A DNA stretch of 64,000 nt from positions 355,068,027-355,132,026 of the forward strand of contig NC_090439.1 in the NCBI RefSeq assembly GCF_031143425.1, given 5' to 3'. Below, piece after piece: positions 12,616 to 23,905 of the stretch. The notes beneath the pieces are model-generated. The model was not told the DNA's origin and ran no database searches. It saw only the letters and a program-made list of their open reading frames with translations. Each line of letters begins with the position of its first letter. The first letter of the stretch is position 1. A program made the position numbers and the translations under genes. This stretch comes from Pleurodeles waltl. Its lineage: Eukaryota; Chordata; Amphibia; Caudata; Salamandridae.

Positions 12616-13588
12616 ATACCCCATGGTCCAGTCTTCTTTAAATGGAGGAGGGTGTCTGGGTTCCCCCCCCCGCAGCCGATTTTGGCCTCGGGGTCCCTAT
12701 CCCCCAGGGCCCAGCCTTTTGTCCTGGGAACCCCGCAAGGCACCCAGTTTGCAATGGGACGGCAAGGGGAGCCTCAAGGCCCTCTCAGTCTCAGTTGGCT
12801 CAATGCTGTCACAAACATGGAACTTCTAAACATGCAGCTTTCTGTCAGTGAGAGCAGTAGTTTCCTCTGTTTCCCTGCCTGCATGTCTGCGACAGAGAAA
12901 CAGATGAAACCTCTACTCCCAGCAAGTGAGAGCTGTTTGACAGCCGGGGATGGGCACCCGGGGACATAGCAGGAGCCAGCCCTGGGGGGGGGGGTGGCAA
13001 TCCCCAGGGCCAATATTGGCTCCAGGATGGGGCCACACAGGCCCCCTCCAACATTAACCTTTACCCCGGGAAGGTGATGGTCGCCTGGGCTGGGGGTCCT
13101 CAACAGACACCCTTCATTACCTTTTTTCAGCCCAGGGTAGGTGGCGGTCCTAGGGGCTGCATGGGGGGGGGGTAACGCGCCCCCCCAATGTAAAATTAAT
13201 TTCCCCAGGGAGACCTACTTTCATTTATTTAATCATTTGCCCCAGGGAGGTGTCGGTCCCTGGTGCATAGGAGGGCACCCCGGGCCCACCTGCATCATTA
13301 TATTTATAAGTCCCGGGGAGTTGGTGGTCCCCCGGGCATAAAAATAGTCTAGGAGGGGGGCCCCTCCTTTTTTTTATATATAGCCCTATGGGCCTGGCCC
13401 ACCTAGGTGCTGTATTAAAACAAGCACAGGAGACATTGCTTGTTTTTAAAAATAAAAAAATTGCCAGGACTTCAGGAAGTCGAATTTGCAGTAATATTGT
13501 TTTTAAAAGTGCTTTTTTGCCCTGGCAGGATCCCTAAGGGTCCCCAGCACCAGAGCTAAGGGGGTCAAGGTGTCCCTATCCTGGCCCC

Positions 13589-13589
<1 letters not shown>

Positions 13590-13634
<45 letters not shown>

Positions 13635-13642
13635 TATATGTT
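13590..13642. repeat. (TA)n microsatellite
   Basis: An almost uninterrupted run of TA dinucleotides. It sits where family 2 sequence switches orientation: colinear with copy B before it and reverse-complementary after it. It could therefore mark a rearrangement junction. Confidence 0.9.
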
Positions 13643-15359
13643 AAACCTACTGGCGGTCAAGAGTGGGTAGTGATAGTTAGGACCTAGTTTCCATAGGAAA
13701 AGCATTTTTCGACTTGACGATTACTTCGGTGACTTTTGACGAATCTTCATAAAGTTTTCCCAAAAAAGTGTCCCACTGTGTCTTATTATGCATGGTAGCA
13801 TGGTAAGTTTTGGGGTGATTCGTCAAGCAGGGGCTGATAAAAAGGGGGGAGTTGTCAAAAAACATATGTTTCCCATGTTAATGCCCATAAGTATTTTGAA
13901 CACGACAACAGCTTGAGCCTGAGCTGCTGGACGGAATTACACTAACTATGGCAGAAAGCTAGCTCTTAGTCCAGAAAGCATGCTTTTTGTGATTTGGTGT
14001 AAATTCGATCAGTAGTTTTGAGATATTAAAGGAAAAAGAAATATAGATTTCTGGGAGGAGCCTAAGCACATATATCATGGTGAGATCTGATTGACTGTCA
14101 GCACTGCAACCAGAAAGTGCTGGCAGCCATCTTGGGACCAATATACATGATAGCACCCATTGAAATGCATTGTATCGAAATGGCAAGTTTTGAGGTTTGG
14201 AAAAAGGAAATGTATAAAAGGTGTTAATACATTTTAGTTACAATATAAATAATTTGTTGCTAAAGTGATTTTACCCAGTGAAAAAACTGCTGCTGGGATT
14301 TCATGCATCATGTTTGAGAGAAAACTATTTTCACATGATTTGCTCATAGAGGTTATTGAAGTTGTTACAGAAGCTAAAATGAGAGCATAGTTTCTGTGAA
14401 TTCATACTATCTTTCTCAGCCATATGAAAATGAAGTCTAACATTCACAGAAAAACATGTAATTCTAACAGTCTGTCAGTTGAGTCCCTTCTGCTCTATTG
14501 CAGCCTCCCAGAGTGTTCTAAGTAACAACTAGAGTGTTAGCAGTCTTACTTGTGACAGAAGTGTGGCACACCTGAAGCCATCTTAATTGAATCAAACTGG
14601 TAAAACCTAAAACATTAAATTTAGAAAGTAACAAAATAATGGGGGTTGTCATAGAAATGTTGGTTAGTGCTATAGAAAGAGACAATAGGACATATTTAAA
14701 CTGGGTTCTTAAAATCTTCTATTTCATTAAAACATTCTGACATGTAGACTGAAACATGCACTTTCAACACCAGTAGCAGACTGCCAGTTAACTTCCTGGT
14801 GATCACCTTTTTTACTCCAGTGTTCTAATGAGCAACTAGAGATCTAACATTCAAAATGTATGCCAAAAAGTGTGGCACATCTGAACGCCATCTTGATAAA
14901 ATCGAAGTTGAATACTGAAAACAAAATATGGCCACCAGAGAAAAAAAGAGCCCAATTGTAGCACAAATATCACTCAAATGTAGCCCAAGTATAGCCCAAT
15001 GACATTTTTTTGTTGTATTTTTTCAGTTTTGTGTAGCACAGACTTGACCCAAAGGTATAGGATTGCTTTACATGAGTATCAGCTACATTACACAAGGACA
15101 CATTGTGTTTGGGCTTTAGGCATGGGGAGATTCATTGATATGCCCAGAATCACAGAATGTCAAGCTGACGCTGTACCTCAAACCTGGCTCCTCAGTTGCA
15201 AGGTCTGCAGCTCTGGCCTTAACGCCACATTCTGTCCCCTAAGTGTAACATATAATCAAGTGAACCAAATGGAATAAACAACATCAAGATAGCAAATAAT
15301 TTAAAAGTGCTTTGTTGCTATTTGAGAACTCAGAAAATGTCTTCATTTTAGTTTTTAGA

Positions 15360-16380
15360 ACACTAATCATCATTTCAGGAGGGACAGTTTCAGAATAACA
15401 GACCATGAAGAGCAGGAGGGAGGGGGCAGGGGCATGACAAGGGACCAGACAAGGCTGGAGGGATGGGATAAGGACTTGCAAATGGAAGGCAGGGCTGGCG
15501 CAGCCAGCTGGCCATGGAGGCCAGGCAGGATGGGCACTGGAAGCACAACACACCATGGAGAGCATACACACGGACAGAGAAAAAGTGGGAAGGGGCAGCA
15601 AGCTGACCACACAGGACAGGTGAGGGGGGGCTGTGGCAGCACCGAAGGTCATGCATGCCAAGCGGGAGGGTTGGTGGCAGCACAACGGCAATGGTCGGAA
15701 ACAGGGAGGGGGCAGGGGCTTGCGCAAAGGACGATGGAGGATAGAAGGGGGTAGGGGCTGGACACAGACAATAGGGCAGGGGAAGGAGCTTCACAACGGA
15801 CCACATGAGTAACCAGGAGGAGCACTTGCAGCACAACAGAGAATGTCGGGCAGAAAGTAGTGGCAGCTAAATGGACCATGGAGGACGGGAGGGAGGGGTT
15901 AGGGGCATGGAACTCAGACAGGCAAGGTGTGGGGGCAGGGACTCGCTGCAGTCATCTGACCAGGCTAGGCCGGTGGGAGGGGGAGGGACAGCTCAACAGA
16001 ACACTCAGAGTAGATAGGAGGGGCAGTGTCAGGTCCATGGAATATGGTGGGCAAAAATGAGGAAGCAGTGGCAAGCACACATACATCGGAGGGCAGGGGG
16101 AAGGAGGGCATGGATAGCAAGCTAAGCACAGGGATTAAGCAGGAGGGCAATAAAGGGGCATAGAATTGGGCAACAAAGGAAAGGAGAAGTGGGCGGGTAC
16201 ATCAAGCTAAATAGAGGGCAGTGGCAGCACATTGGACCATGCAGACCTGTAATGAAGGAGTAGGGACATAGACTTGGACAATGGATGGCAAGGAGGGGTG
16301 CAAGAACAGCAACCTTGGGTGGGGGCAGTACAATGCCAGGCAAGGCCCTGCATCCAACTGCCTCCACCCCCCCCCAAGGC
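15360..16380. repeat. Purine-rich degenerate minisatellite (ggaccatggagggcagg-type units)
   Basis: Irregular repeats of a ~55-65 bp unit carry a core like accatggagg(g)caggagg followed by ggggcagggg. The plus strand is strongly purine-rich. The minus strand stays open in more than one frame (for example 15284-15727 and 15390-15836) and encodes low-complexity Leu/Pro/Ser/Cys peptides; this follows from composition. A homologous array lies at 51560-52540. Confidence 0.75.
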
Positions 16381-16908
16381 ATCTTACTTAATGTTAAACA
16401 AACCTAGAAATTCATTAAAAAATAATGGTTTCAGGGACGTTACAGTTAAGAAATAGAACCAATGAAAAACTTTTAAGTTCAGATTTTACACAAACAAAAC
16501 AATGGAAATTCAGCTGTTATTTCAGGTAACTATAAATCGTGCTCTAAGGTAACTATAACTCGCACCCCCACCATGCACTGCTAATTACCCCCAGATATTT
16601 AATCAAAAATGACATATTCTATGGCATCATTGATAATATCCCTGTAACATCTGCTGCCAAATTATTGATGAGAAAACTGTGCATGGTGAGGACATGAGTT
16701 ATAGTTACCTTAGGGCACAAATTGTAGTTTATTGAAATAACTTTCTATAACAGCTGAATTTCTATGGTTTTCTGCATGTAAAATGTGAACCTAACGAAAA
16801 CGTCCCTGTAACCTTTGTTTTTTTTGTGAATTTCCAAGGTTTTTTAAAAATTCTGTTTCCAAACCATAACATCCCTGTAAGCTTTTGTTTTTTCAGTTAA
16901 TATCAATA

Positions 16909-19310
16909 TGACTGGGGTATTCACCTAATCCAGGCAGGACCCACAACTCTAGTCAGGGCAAGTAAGTTACACATCAATGATAACCTATGTTAACCACCTG
17001 GTAACTTGGTGAAAAAGAAGTAAGGCCTATCTCCAGAGGCAATGTGTAATGCATTTGCACAGCACACTCACACCAGTGGCACAATAAATACACCACAAAA
17101 GGGACTCCACACAGGACTATATATGAAAACATGTTTCTTATATTGGAAACATACATCATAGACCATAAACCACATACATCATAAATATTGTGCACATTAT
17201 GCTAAACCTGAAGTAGTACTCATTATTCTGATAGTGCAAATACCTAAATGATATACATTCTAATACAAGGGCATGTAATTCAGCAATTTGGTTAGGAAAA
17301 ACATAGATCCCCAAGCATCACCATAATTACATAAGTCACCACAGGTCACCATAAATGCTTGGTAAAGAATGAAATACATTAGAGGCACTCATGTATAATG
17401 TAGTCACTTTGCAAACAATCATATGAATTATACGAGTAGTTTAGGTGCTGCCAGATGAGGAATAATCTCATACAGTGTGCCACAATCGCACTGATGATAT
17501 CCGGGTAAAAGATACATGAATCCCACCATGTCAGTAGCAGTACATGGGGTACAGAATATAAGCAGTCTACATGATGTACTATGGCACCAGGACTTCCACT
17601 GGCTGCAACCTCAAGAGTCCCAGACAGGGCACTCATGTGCCAGTGCAATCTAGCCCCCCCCACCCACGGTCCCATCACTACCGACATAAGAGTAGCACTG
17701 GTGCAATTCCATGGGGAGACCTTGTTCAGTCCCTCCGCCTCCAGTGGACCAAGTGCAGCAGCCTGAAAGCATGTGCTGGCACTGTGAACCATGTAGTAGA
17801 CTCACAACAGGTGATTCCAAGGGCCACCACCCATGAAGGAAGGAAGACGGGGGTGTTTCCTTCCCGCCTCCACAGTACTTCGTTGTGCAATCGCACAGAG
17901 AGAGTGAGAGCCTCTGATATGGCCCTCAGGAGAGGCGTTCCAGCATTGCAGAGGGTGTGCCCTGTTCTCCCTGTCTCTTGCGGCAGAGGGGGCCTTCCAG
18001 GAGGGATTTCAACAGCCAGCAGCAAGTTAGGTGCACGGAGATGGTGTCTAGGACTGCACCTCTCTTCTGAGACCTATGCATTGTGTTTCCCTCATTGGGA
18101 GCCACAGTCGCTGGGCCAACCCTGGTGCAGAGGCAATACACGCTGCATACAATGAGGAAAAACAACAAAGTGCTCCAATGTGCGCTGGCCTTGGAAACCA
18201 CATGGCCCTTCGGTGACACACACTATGCCGGACAAGGTCCCACGGCAGTGGTGCGCAATAGAACTCTTTTGGGCCCTTGAGAATTAACAGAACAGGGAAG
18301 GGGCCAGACAAAAGCCCCTGGAGAATGCTGGGGGCACACACAGGGAGCGGGCAGCAGGCCAGCACATATGGTAGTTCGCCACGTGGCAGTCCCTTCCGCA
18401 GCCCCTCAGTCAAGAGGCAGCAGACCAGCACACCTACGCGAGTTCCAATGGCGGTTCCTCCTGTTAGCCCAGCAGTGCCTAATTAGAACAGAGTGAGGGA
18501 GCAGATAGGTAACAAAAAGAAAGGCAACCCAATGAGTCTTTTAGGCCACCCAGCAATTAGCCGGCAGCAGGGCAACAGCAGAAGAGCAGTCCAGATGAGT
18601 CCTTTAAGCAGTGCAGGAGTCCTTCTGATAGAGGTTCAGTCCCAGTTCCGAAAGTGTTCTATCAACTTGGGGACAGAGCCCCTTTACTTATACTCCAAAA
18701 TGTCTTTGTGCAAGGGGTGACTTCAAAAGAAAGCTCAGAAGTGCAACACAAATCCCTTTCAACCCAGCCCTAGCTCCAGACATCAGTAGGGGGCAACTCA
18801 GCCCTTTGTGTGTGGGAAGTACGCAGGCTATTGACATGTAAGATGTGAACAACATTTCACTCTCCCAGCCCAGGAAAACTATCAGTATGCAGATTGATAC
18901 AGAGGCTTCTCCTTTCATACCCAGAAGCTCCTGTGTTGTGGCTGTCTGGAAAGTATGCACAAGGTGTAGCTGACACTCTGCCCTAGGCATGGATTGGAGT
19001 CAGGCTGCAAAACACTAGTTATAAGCACAGAGAAATGCCCACTTTCTAAAAGTGGCATTTTTAAAATAGTAATGTAAAATCCAACTACACCAGTAAGTAG
19101 GATATTTCACTATCATTCCAAACATACCAAACATGCCAGTGCTACTCCTTTCAGATCAGAAAATGTTCACTTAAAAATATAAAAAGGAATTCCCTGAAGT
19201 GCTAAAATGCCCAGAGTCCTAAAGCCAACAAAAATAACGTCGGAAAAATAGAAGGGGAAAGGCAAAAGGCTTGGGGATAACCTTGCACAAAGGGCCATTT
19301 TCAACATATA
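16909..19310 (-). mobile_element. LTR-like repeat, family 1, diverged minus-strand subfamily
   Basis: The order is that of the other minus-strand copies: ctctagtcagggcaagtaagt near 16950, gcaatgtgtaatgcatttgcac near 17040, cactttctaaaagtggcattt near 19040 and aatgcccagagtcctaaagcc near 19205. The middle is unusually different, so this is either a subfamily or a mosaic. Neither terminal TGTTAG motif is clear, and the right end runs into an AT microsatellite. Open frames at 17379-18431 have no family motifs. Confidence 0.6.
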
Positions 19311-19318
19311 TATTGTGG

Positions 19319-19320
<2 letters not shown>

Positions 19321-19379
<59 letters not shown>
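19321..19379. repeat. (AT)n microsatellite
   Basis: A near-perfect AT dinucleotide run of about 59 bp between a family 1 copy and a PLE-type fragment. It produces artificial Tyr-Ile peptides on the minus strand. Confidence 0.95.
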
Positions 19380-19382
<3 letters not shown>

Positions 19383-19600
19383 TATTGTAAATAACATTAT
19401 GGTCCAAAGTTTTTGGGCGGCGCACTCCCCTGCTGGTGCCAGGTGACGGAGGAGACCACTCTCGTAAATATTGTAAACTGAAAAATTCACCACACTCCAT
19501 GAAGTCCAAAATTAGGTTGTATTTATTTCAAAGAAACAACCACCAACACGTTTCGACTCTCAAGAAGTCTTGTTCACGGTGAGTTCGTACTGTATGGGTG
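19380..19600 (-). mobile_element. Probable PLE terminal fragment with decayed hammerhead-like motif
   Basis: Read on the minus strand, a stem (gact...agtc) is followed by cgaaacgtgttggtgg and then, about 60 bases on, by ggacttcatggagtg. This is the layout of the hammerhead and downstream tail in the complete PLE's pseudo-LTRs (gaaacacgtgttggctgg, then ggactccagtg). The upstream core reads tgaaca where CTGANGA is expected, so the ribozyme core is probably inactive. Assignment rests on this layout only. Confidence 0.5.
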
Positions 19601-19891
19601 ACTAAGTGGTTCTGTCAGTGACTTATTAAGTGAATGAATGTCTGTATATCACTAGTTTTATCTATGTGTGAAGAAATATGTGAGTAGATGTATGTGCATG
19701 GACATAGAAGAGTTTCTATGTGTGAATGAGTGGCTTTGACAGTGCATGGATGGTGTCATCAGTGATGTCATTTGAGATGTCATCAGTGATGTCACTGACC
19801 ATGTCATGAGTTATGTAATCTGTGGGGTCATAAGCAGTGCATTAGGGGGGTGCAAGTTATAGTTAGCTAAGGTAATTCTAACTGCTTAATT

Positions 19892-20130
19892 TCTATGGTT
19901 TTGTAGGTTTGAAATATGAGCCTAACTATAACGTGCCTCTAACCTTTGGTTTTTTTTTGTTAGTAAATTTCTATGTATTTCTCAAATCTATTTCCTAACT
20001 ATAATATCCCTATAAATCTTTGTTTTTTTCAGTGGATTTCTATGTTTAAAAAAAAATCTATTTCCTAACTATAACGTCCCTGTAACCTTTGTTTATTTTT
20101 GTGAATTTCTATGTTTTTTTAATTTATAGT
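19892..20130. repeat. ~69 bp tandem repeat (aacgtccctgtaacctttg unit)
   Basis: Three to four units spaced 76, 69 and 69 bp, each with tttctatg, tatttcctaactata and cctgtaacctttgtttt-like segments. The same unit occurs at 11530-11700 and 16750-16900, so it is a portable internal part of family 2. Confidence 0.85.
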
Positions 20131-20394
20131 AATTGTGATTACTTTACGTTAATCCAACCACTGCCACACACGGACTTTGGCCTTGGGCCAACCCCCTATA
20201 GGCACCCAAACTTTCATTGTGCACAACCTTCACCCATGCATAGGGGAGGTTGCCCGCAAGAACTGGCCTGCAGCCAGACCCTGCGGCCAACACCCTGTAA
20301 CCCCTCAACCCCATGCTGTACACAGGCCTTCGGCTATGTGCGGCACGAGTTGGCCACGGTCTCACTGTGTGTGAGAATAGATGTGAGCGGGTGT

Positions 20395-20698
20395 ATCTAG
20401 GGCAGGGGTCTTCAAATTGGGGGGTGGGCCCCCTTTGGGGGTGCTCAAGTGATCCCGGGGGGGCACCAGGCTCTGGCCAAAAGAAGCATTACACAAATAA
20501 CAGTGTTTTGTTTTAAGCAGAAACATGTTTTAAAAAGGCAACAGTACTTAACTGCAATGATTAAATAAGTCTAGACATGTTTAAACATTGCCATCTTTAT
20601 AAAATATTTGTGAAAAGTTCTGAGGGGGGACCAATGATTTTATTTTTCAACTGAGGGGGGGCACGGCATTAAAAAGTTTGGAGACCACTGATCTAGGG
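20395..20698. mobile_element. hAT-type MITE with 8 bp target-site duplication
   Basis: The octamer atctaggg flanks the element at 20395-20402 and 20691-20698. The element itself (20403-20690, 288 bp) starts CAGGGGTCTTCAAA and ends TTTGGAGACCACTG, giving a 14 bp terminal inverted repeat with two mismatches. An 8 bp duplication with CAGGG-type ends is diagnostic of the hAT superfamily. There is no transposase coding capacity, so it is non-autonomous. It inserted into family 2 copy B. Confidence 0.9.
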
Positions 20699-21097
20699 TG
20701 AGAGTGGCTGTCAAATTGCCTGTCTGCATGTAAGAGTGTGTACATCAGTGTTTTAGTGGATGTGTCAGTGTGTGTGCGGGTCTGTGAGTGGGTGCGTGCA
20801 TGAGTGGGTACATGAGTGTCTGACTGGTGCTGTGAGTGGGTGCAAGAGAGTCTCAATGGGTCTGTGAGTGGGTGTGTAAGTGTCTCAGTGGATGTATGAG
20901 TGGCAGAAAGAGATTGAAAGAGAGAGAGAGAGAAAGTGAGAGGAGACAGTGTTTTATTTTTAGGATTTGATTTATGATAACTTAAAATGACATTCTTGTT
21001 TAATTAAAAAATGAAAAGGTATTTTTTAATTTTAAGTGTTAAAATCACCTTTAATTTTGTACTTAAACATTTGAGAAAAGAAAAAAAAAAGAGGGAA

Positions 21098-21168
21098 ACA
21101 AGTCCAGCTGGACTCGAACCCTCAAGGCTCAGTGTGAAAGTCTTTGACTTTCATGCTGAGATATTTTT
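21098..21168 (-). other. tRNA-like segment, likely a retroposon head or pseudo-tRNA
   Basis: On the minus strand, atctcagcatgaaag is followed by a palindromic gaaagtcaaagactttc, which could be an anticodon arm, and then by ggttcgagtcc, which fits the B-box consensus. The T-stem pairs poorly and the acceptor arm is not convincing. It is probably a decayed tRNA-derived sequence within family 2 and not a working tRNA. Confidence 0.3.
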
Positions 21169-22440
21169 GGGGTTTTTTTAGGTCTTTTTTTTTGCCCTTT
21201 AAGGGCTATCTGGGCCATGGGGCACCCCGCAGTCCTTATATACATTTTTTTTTTTTTAATGTTATTATCGAAAAACAAGCTCTTTACGGCTATCTGGGGC
21301 CACAGGGAGCCCTCAAGGAATCCCCTGCGGTCCCTTCTTTTTTTTTTTAAATTCTATTTTACAAAATGCCCTTTACGGGCTACCTGGCACTGCAGGGGAA
21401 GCCTCAATGCTTCCCCTGCAGTGCCATTGCTTTAACAGCAGCTCCATGCTTGCTGAAACATTTCATCTCTGTCCCTTGCACACAAGATGAAACTTTGGAT
21501 TTTGACAGCGGGACCTGCTTTAAAGGTCCCGGTGTGAAAACCCAAAGTGTTTGCTGTGGCTTGTCTGCAGTGCTGCAGCCAAGCCACATCAAACAGCTCT
21601 GTCCCAGGGGTGAGCAGCCCCGGACATAGCAGGAGCAGGCCCTGGGGGGTGCGGTCCCTAGGGCCATCAGAAGCTCCATGAGGGGGGCTGAGGGGCACCC
21701 CTCCAATGTGAAGATAGCCCCAGGAGTGGTGATCCCCGAGGCTAATGGGAATCCGAAACAGACCCCCTTCCAATTATTTTTTGCTTGGTCCCGGGGTTTT
21801 TAAATATTTGCCCCTGGATTGTGGTTCCCAGTGCTGGGGGAGGCACAGGCCCCCCCACATATCATTTGTTAAACGCTCTGGGGAGGTGGTGGTGCCCGGG
21901 GCAGCGGAAGGGGGCCTGAAGGCACCCCCCCTGCATTTCTAAAGTAATACCCCTGGGAATTGGCCCACCCGGGGGTTTCATGATAACAAAGCACGAAAGC
22001 CCACACTTCAGTTTGTTTTTAATTTTACGGCAGATCCACGGATCGGCCGTAGATTGGAACATAAAATTGTTTTAAAAAGCTTTTTACCCTTACGGGGGCC
22101 CCTTTGGGACCCCACCACCAGAGCTAAGGGGTCAGGATGTTCATACCCTGGCCCCTTTTGTATTTTTAAATATGTTTTTCTGGGACTCGGATTCAGATGG
22201 CTGTTGTTGAAGTGTTATCAGCCAATCAGGTCTCTGCACAGGATCGTTAGGGGCCGTGAATCCTTTGCATCCCTATATATATAAATTTGGATTTTCTTAA
22301 ATATCTCAAAAACTACTGAATGGATTTACACCAAATAATAAAAACAGCTCTTTCTGGACTAAAATCTACCTTTCTGCCAAAGTTAGTGTAATATGGCACT
22401 CCAGCACAATAGAATCATACCACATTCAATAGCCTTTGAA

Positions 22441-23064
22441 ACAATGTTAGTCATACACAGGGTTAGAGTGAGGTCACTATTCTAGGCAGCAAATAAATCC
22501 AATACATTTATATAGGGAAACAAATCAATAGAGAAAATGCATACCTTGTATCAGTAGTACCTTAAGTACTATAATGACAGCTAACAGTTAAGACACATAT
22601 ATAAACACAGATCCTAATCTGTTGTAGACATAAAGACAATGATACAGCAATGTATAAGTTGTGGTCCATCATTCCCTTCCTCTTGTTACCAAATTGCATA
22701 ACGTAACATAACAGAAGGGCACGAGTAGTTAAGTGGGTACAAGGGGAACATACCAGCCATCTAGCACGGGCAGTAGTGCACAGAGATGCAGAATGCAATG
22801 GGTGCAAAATGAATGAACAAACAACAGAAGCCAACAAAAAAGAATAGTATAGGATAGGGTCCTGGATTCTATGAAAAATCACAGAATAGTAACAGAAATA
22901 TAATAACATAGTAACAAAAATAAAGCACACTCAAAACTCCCACACCACCCAGGAGGACTGAAGTAGCAATGCTGTGAGGGGAAGACCACCCTTACCAAGA
23001 AGAAACCCTTAGCCAGCAGTGGTGTGTTCCCTCACAGCATTCTCCCAAGGAATGACTCATTCAG
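22441..23064. other. Unassigned; probably the 3' region of the adjacent minus-strand PLE
   Basis: No gene seen. The stretch is AT-rich with short open frames only. Because the PLE endonuclease ends just to the right on the minus strand, this is a plausible place for its 3' untranslated region. I do not find a hammerhead core here. Confidence 0.35.
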
Positions 23065-23905
23065 GCATTTGTGGAATGTTTCCAATGTGTATATCTAGTA
23101 TACTTCTCTAATTTTCCTTCTTTTTCGATGTCCACCCCTCTCTCAAGTTGTATGTTCTCCAAAATGATCCATCTTAGTTGTTTATCCATATGTTTTTCCT
23201 GCATCTAATGGTTCCAATGGGGCTCCCTCCCTCTGATTGCGTATGGCATCTTTGTGTTCACTTTAACAATGTCGAAATTCCCTACTTGTCTCTCCAATGT
23301 ATCTGAGATCACAGGGACACAGGATAAGTTAAATAACATTAGTGGTTCTACAATTATTCATCTCTGAAAGTCTGAGAGTCCGCTTGGCAAATGTAAGCTC
23401 CTGCAATACAATGGCATCCTCATATGCATGGCACGTAGCACATTTATGGTTGCTAGTAACTGGACCCAATCCGTTGATAGATCTGTTTGCCATCTTCAGA
23501 GTGCGGTTCCTCCTAAGGGCAAATAAAGGCTTCTCTAGGATGCCTCCTTCTGGGTTAGTATTGAAAATATGCCATTGTGAGTTATTGATCTGTCTAAATG
23601 TATTGTTCAAATTAGAGTACCTGGTACCAGTCTGCCCTCCTGCTGTTTGATCCTGTGAACAAACATGCTCTCCCAGTTGTATTATTGTGCTCTTTTGCAA
23701 GAATCCTTCACTAATCTTTCAGGACAGTCGCGGTCCAGTAATTTACTTTTCAACCTTTCAGCATGATGAAGAAATTCCTTAATGTTGGTGCAATTCCATC
23801 GCAGCCTAAGAAACTGGCTGAATGGAATGCCTGGTTTCTGATATCTCGGGTGGTAACTGTCAAAATGAAGGAGTGTGTTTTTTCCTGTTAGTTTGGTATA
23901 TGGGG
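23065..23905 (-). pseudogene. PLE pol, C-terminal part (end of RT region plus GIY-YIG region), degraded
   Basis: Minus-strand translation gives features shared with the complete PLE at 42528: a DSYHP motif (matching the SSHP motif of the other copy) and an arginine-rich FLRLRWNC stretch near 23800; then an LRRNRTLKMAN segment and a Cys pair (HKCATC) in the open frame 23329-23700; and farther on a RWIILE...ERGVDI segment matching the end of GIY-YIG nucleases. The GIY-YIG catalytic core is not recognisable in one frame and several frames are broken. The N-terminal part lies across the inserted LTR-like element, at 26893-27800. Confidence 0.65.

Larger units (their letters stand above)
11321..16908. 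repeat. Long composite repeat, family 2, copy A
   Basis: This block shares ordered segments with 19600-22440 and 50220-52844. The shared parts are: the ctaaggtaactataactcg block (11325, 16540); ~69 bp tandem units (11530-11700, 16750-16900); a G-rich block of degenerate gggaggtggtggtcccc units (12600-13340); a dispersed block (13660-14900) matching 50230-51120; and a purine-rich minisatellite (15360-16380) matching 51560-52540. Segment 13930-14060 is the reverse complement of 22280-22390 although 12600-13600 is colinear with the other copy, so one copy has been inverted. No protein domain was found. Confidence 0.65.
19600..22440. repeat. Long composite repeat, family 2, copy B
   Basis: The copy begins with short tgtcatcagtgatgtca-type repeats (19745-19815), then ~69-76 bp tandem units marked by tttctatg at 19892, 19968, 20037 and 20106. 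A block matching the 11730-11960 part of copy A follows, then a GT-rich minisatellite (20700-20940), a tRNA-like segment (21100-21165), ~85 bp tandem units marked by ctttacgggctayctgg (21198, 21288, 21370), and the G-rich block (21600-22150) shared with 12960-13600. A hAT-type MITE interrupts it at 20403. No coding motif is visible. Confidence 0.65.

Noticed and set aside
17571..18155. 194-codon plus-strand open frame
   Set aside because: Inside a family 1 repeat; no motif and not preserved in sister copies.
19167..19509. Minus-strand frames with Tyr-Ile repeats
   Set aside because: Product of the (AT)n microsatellite.
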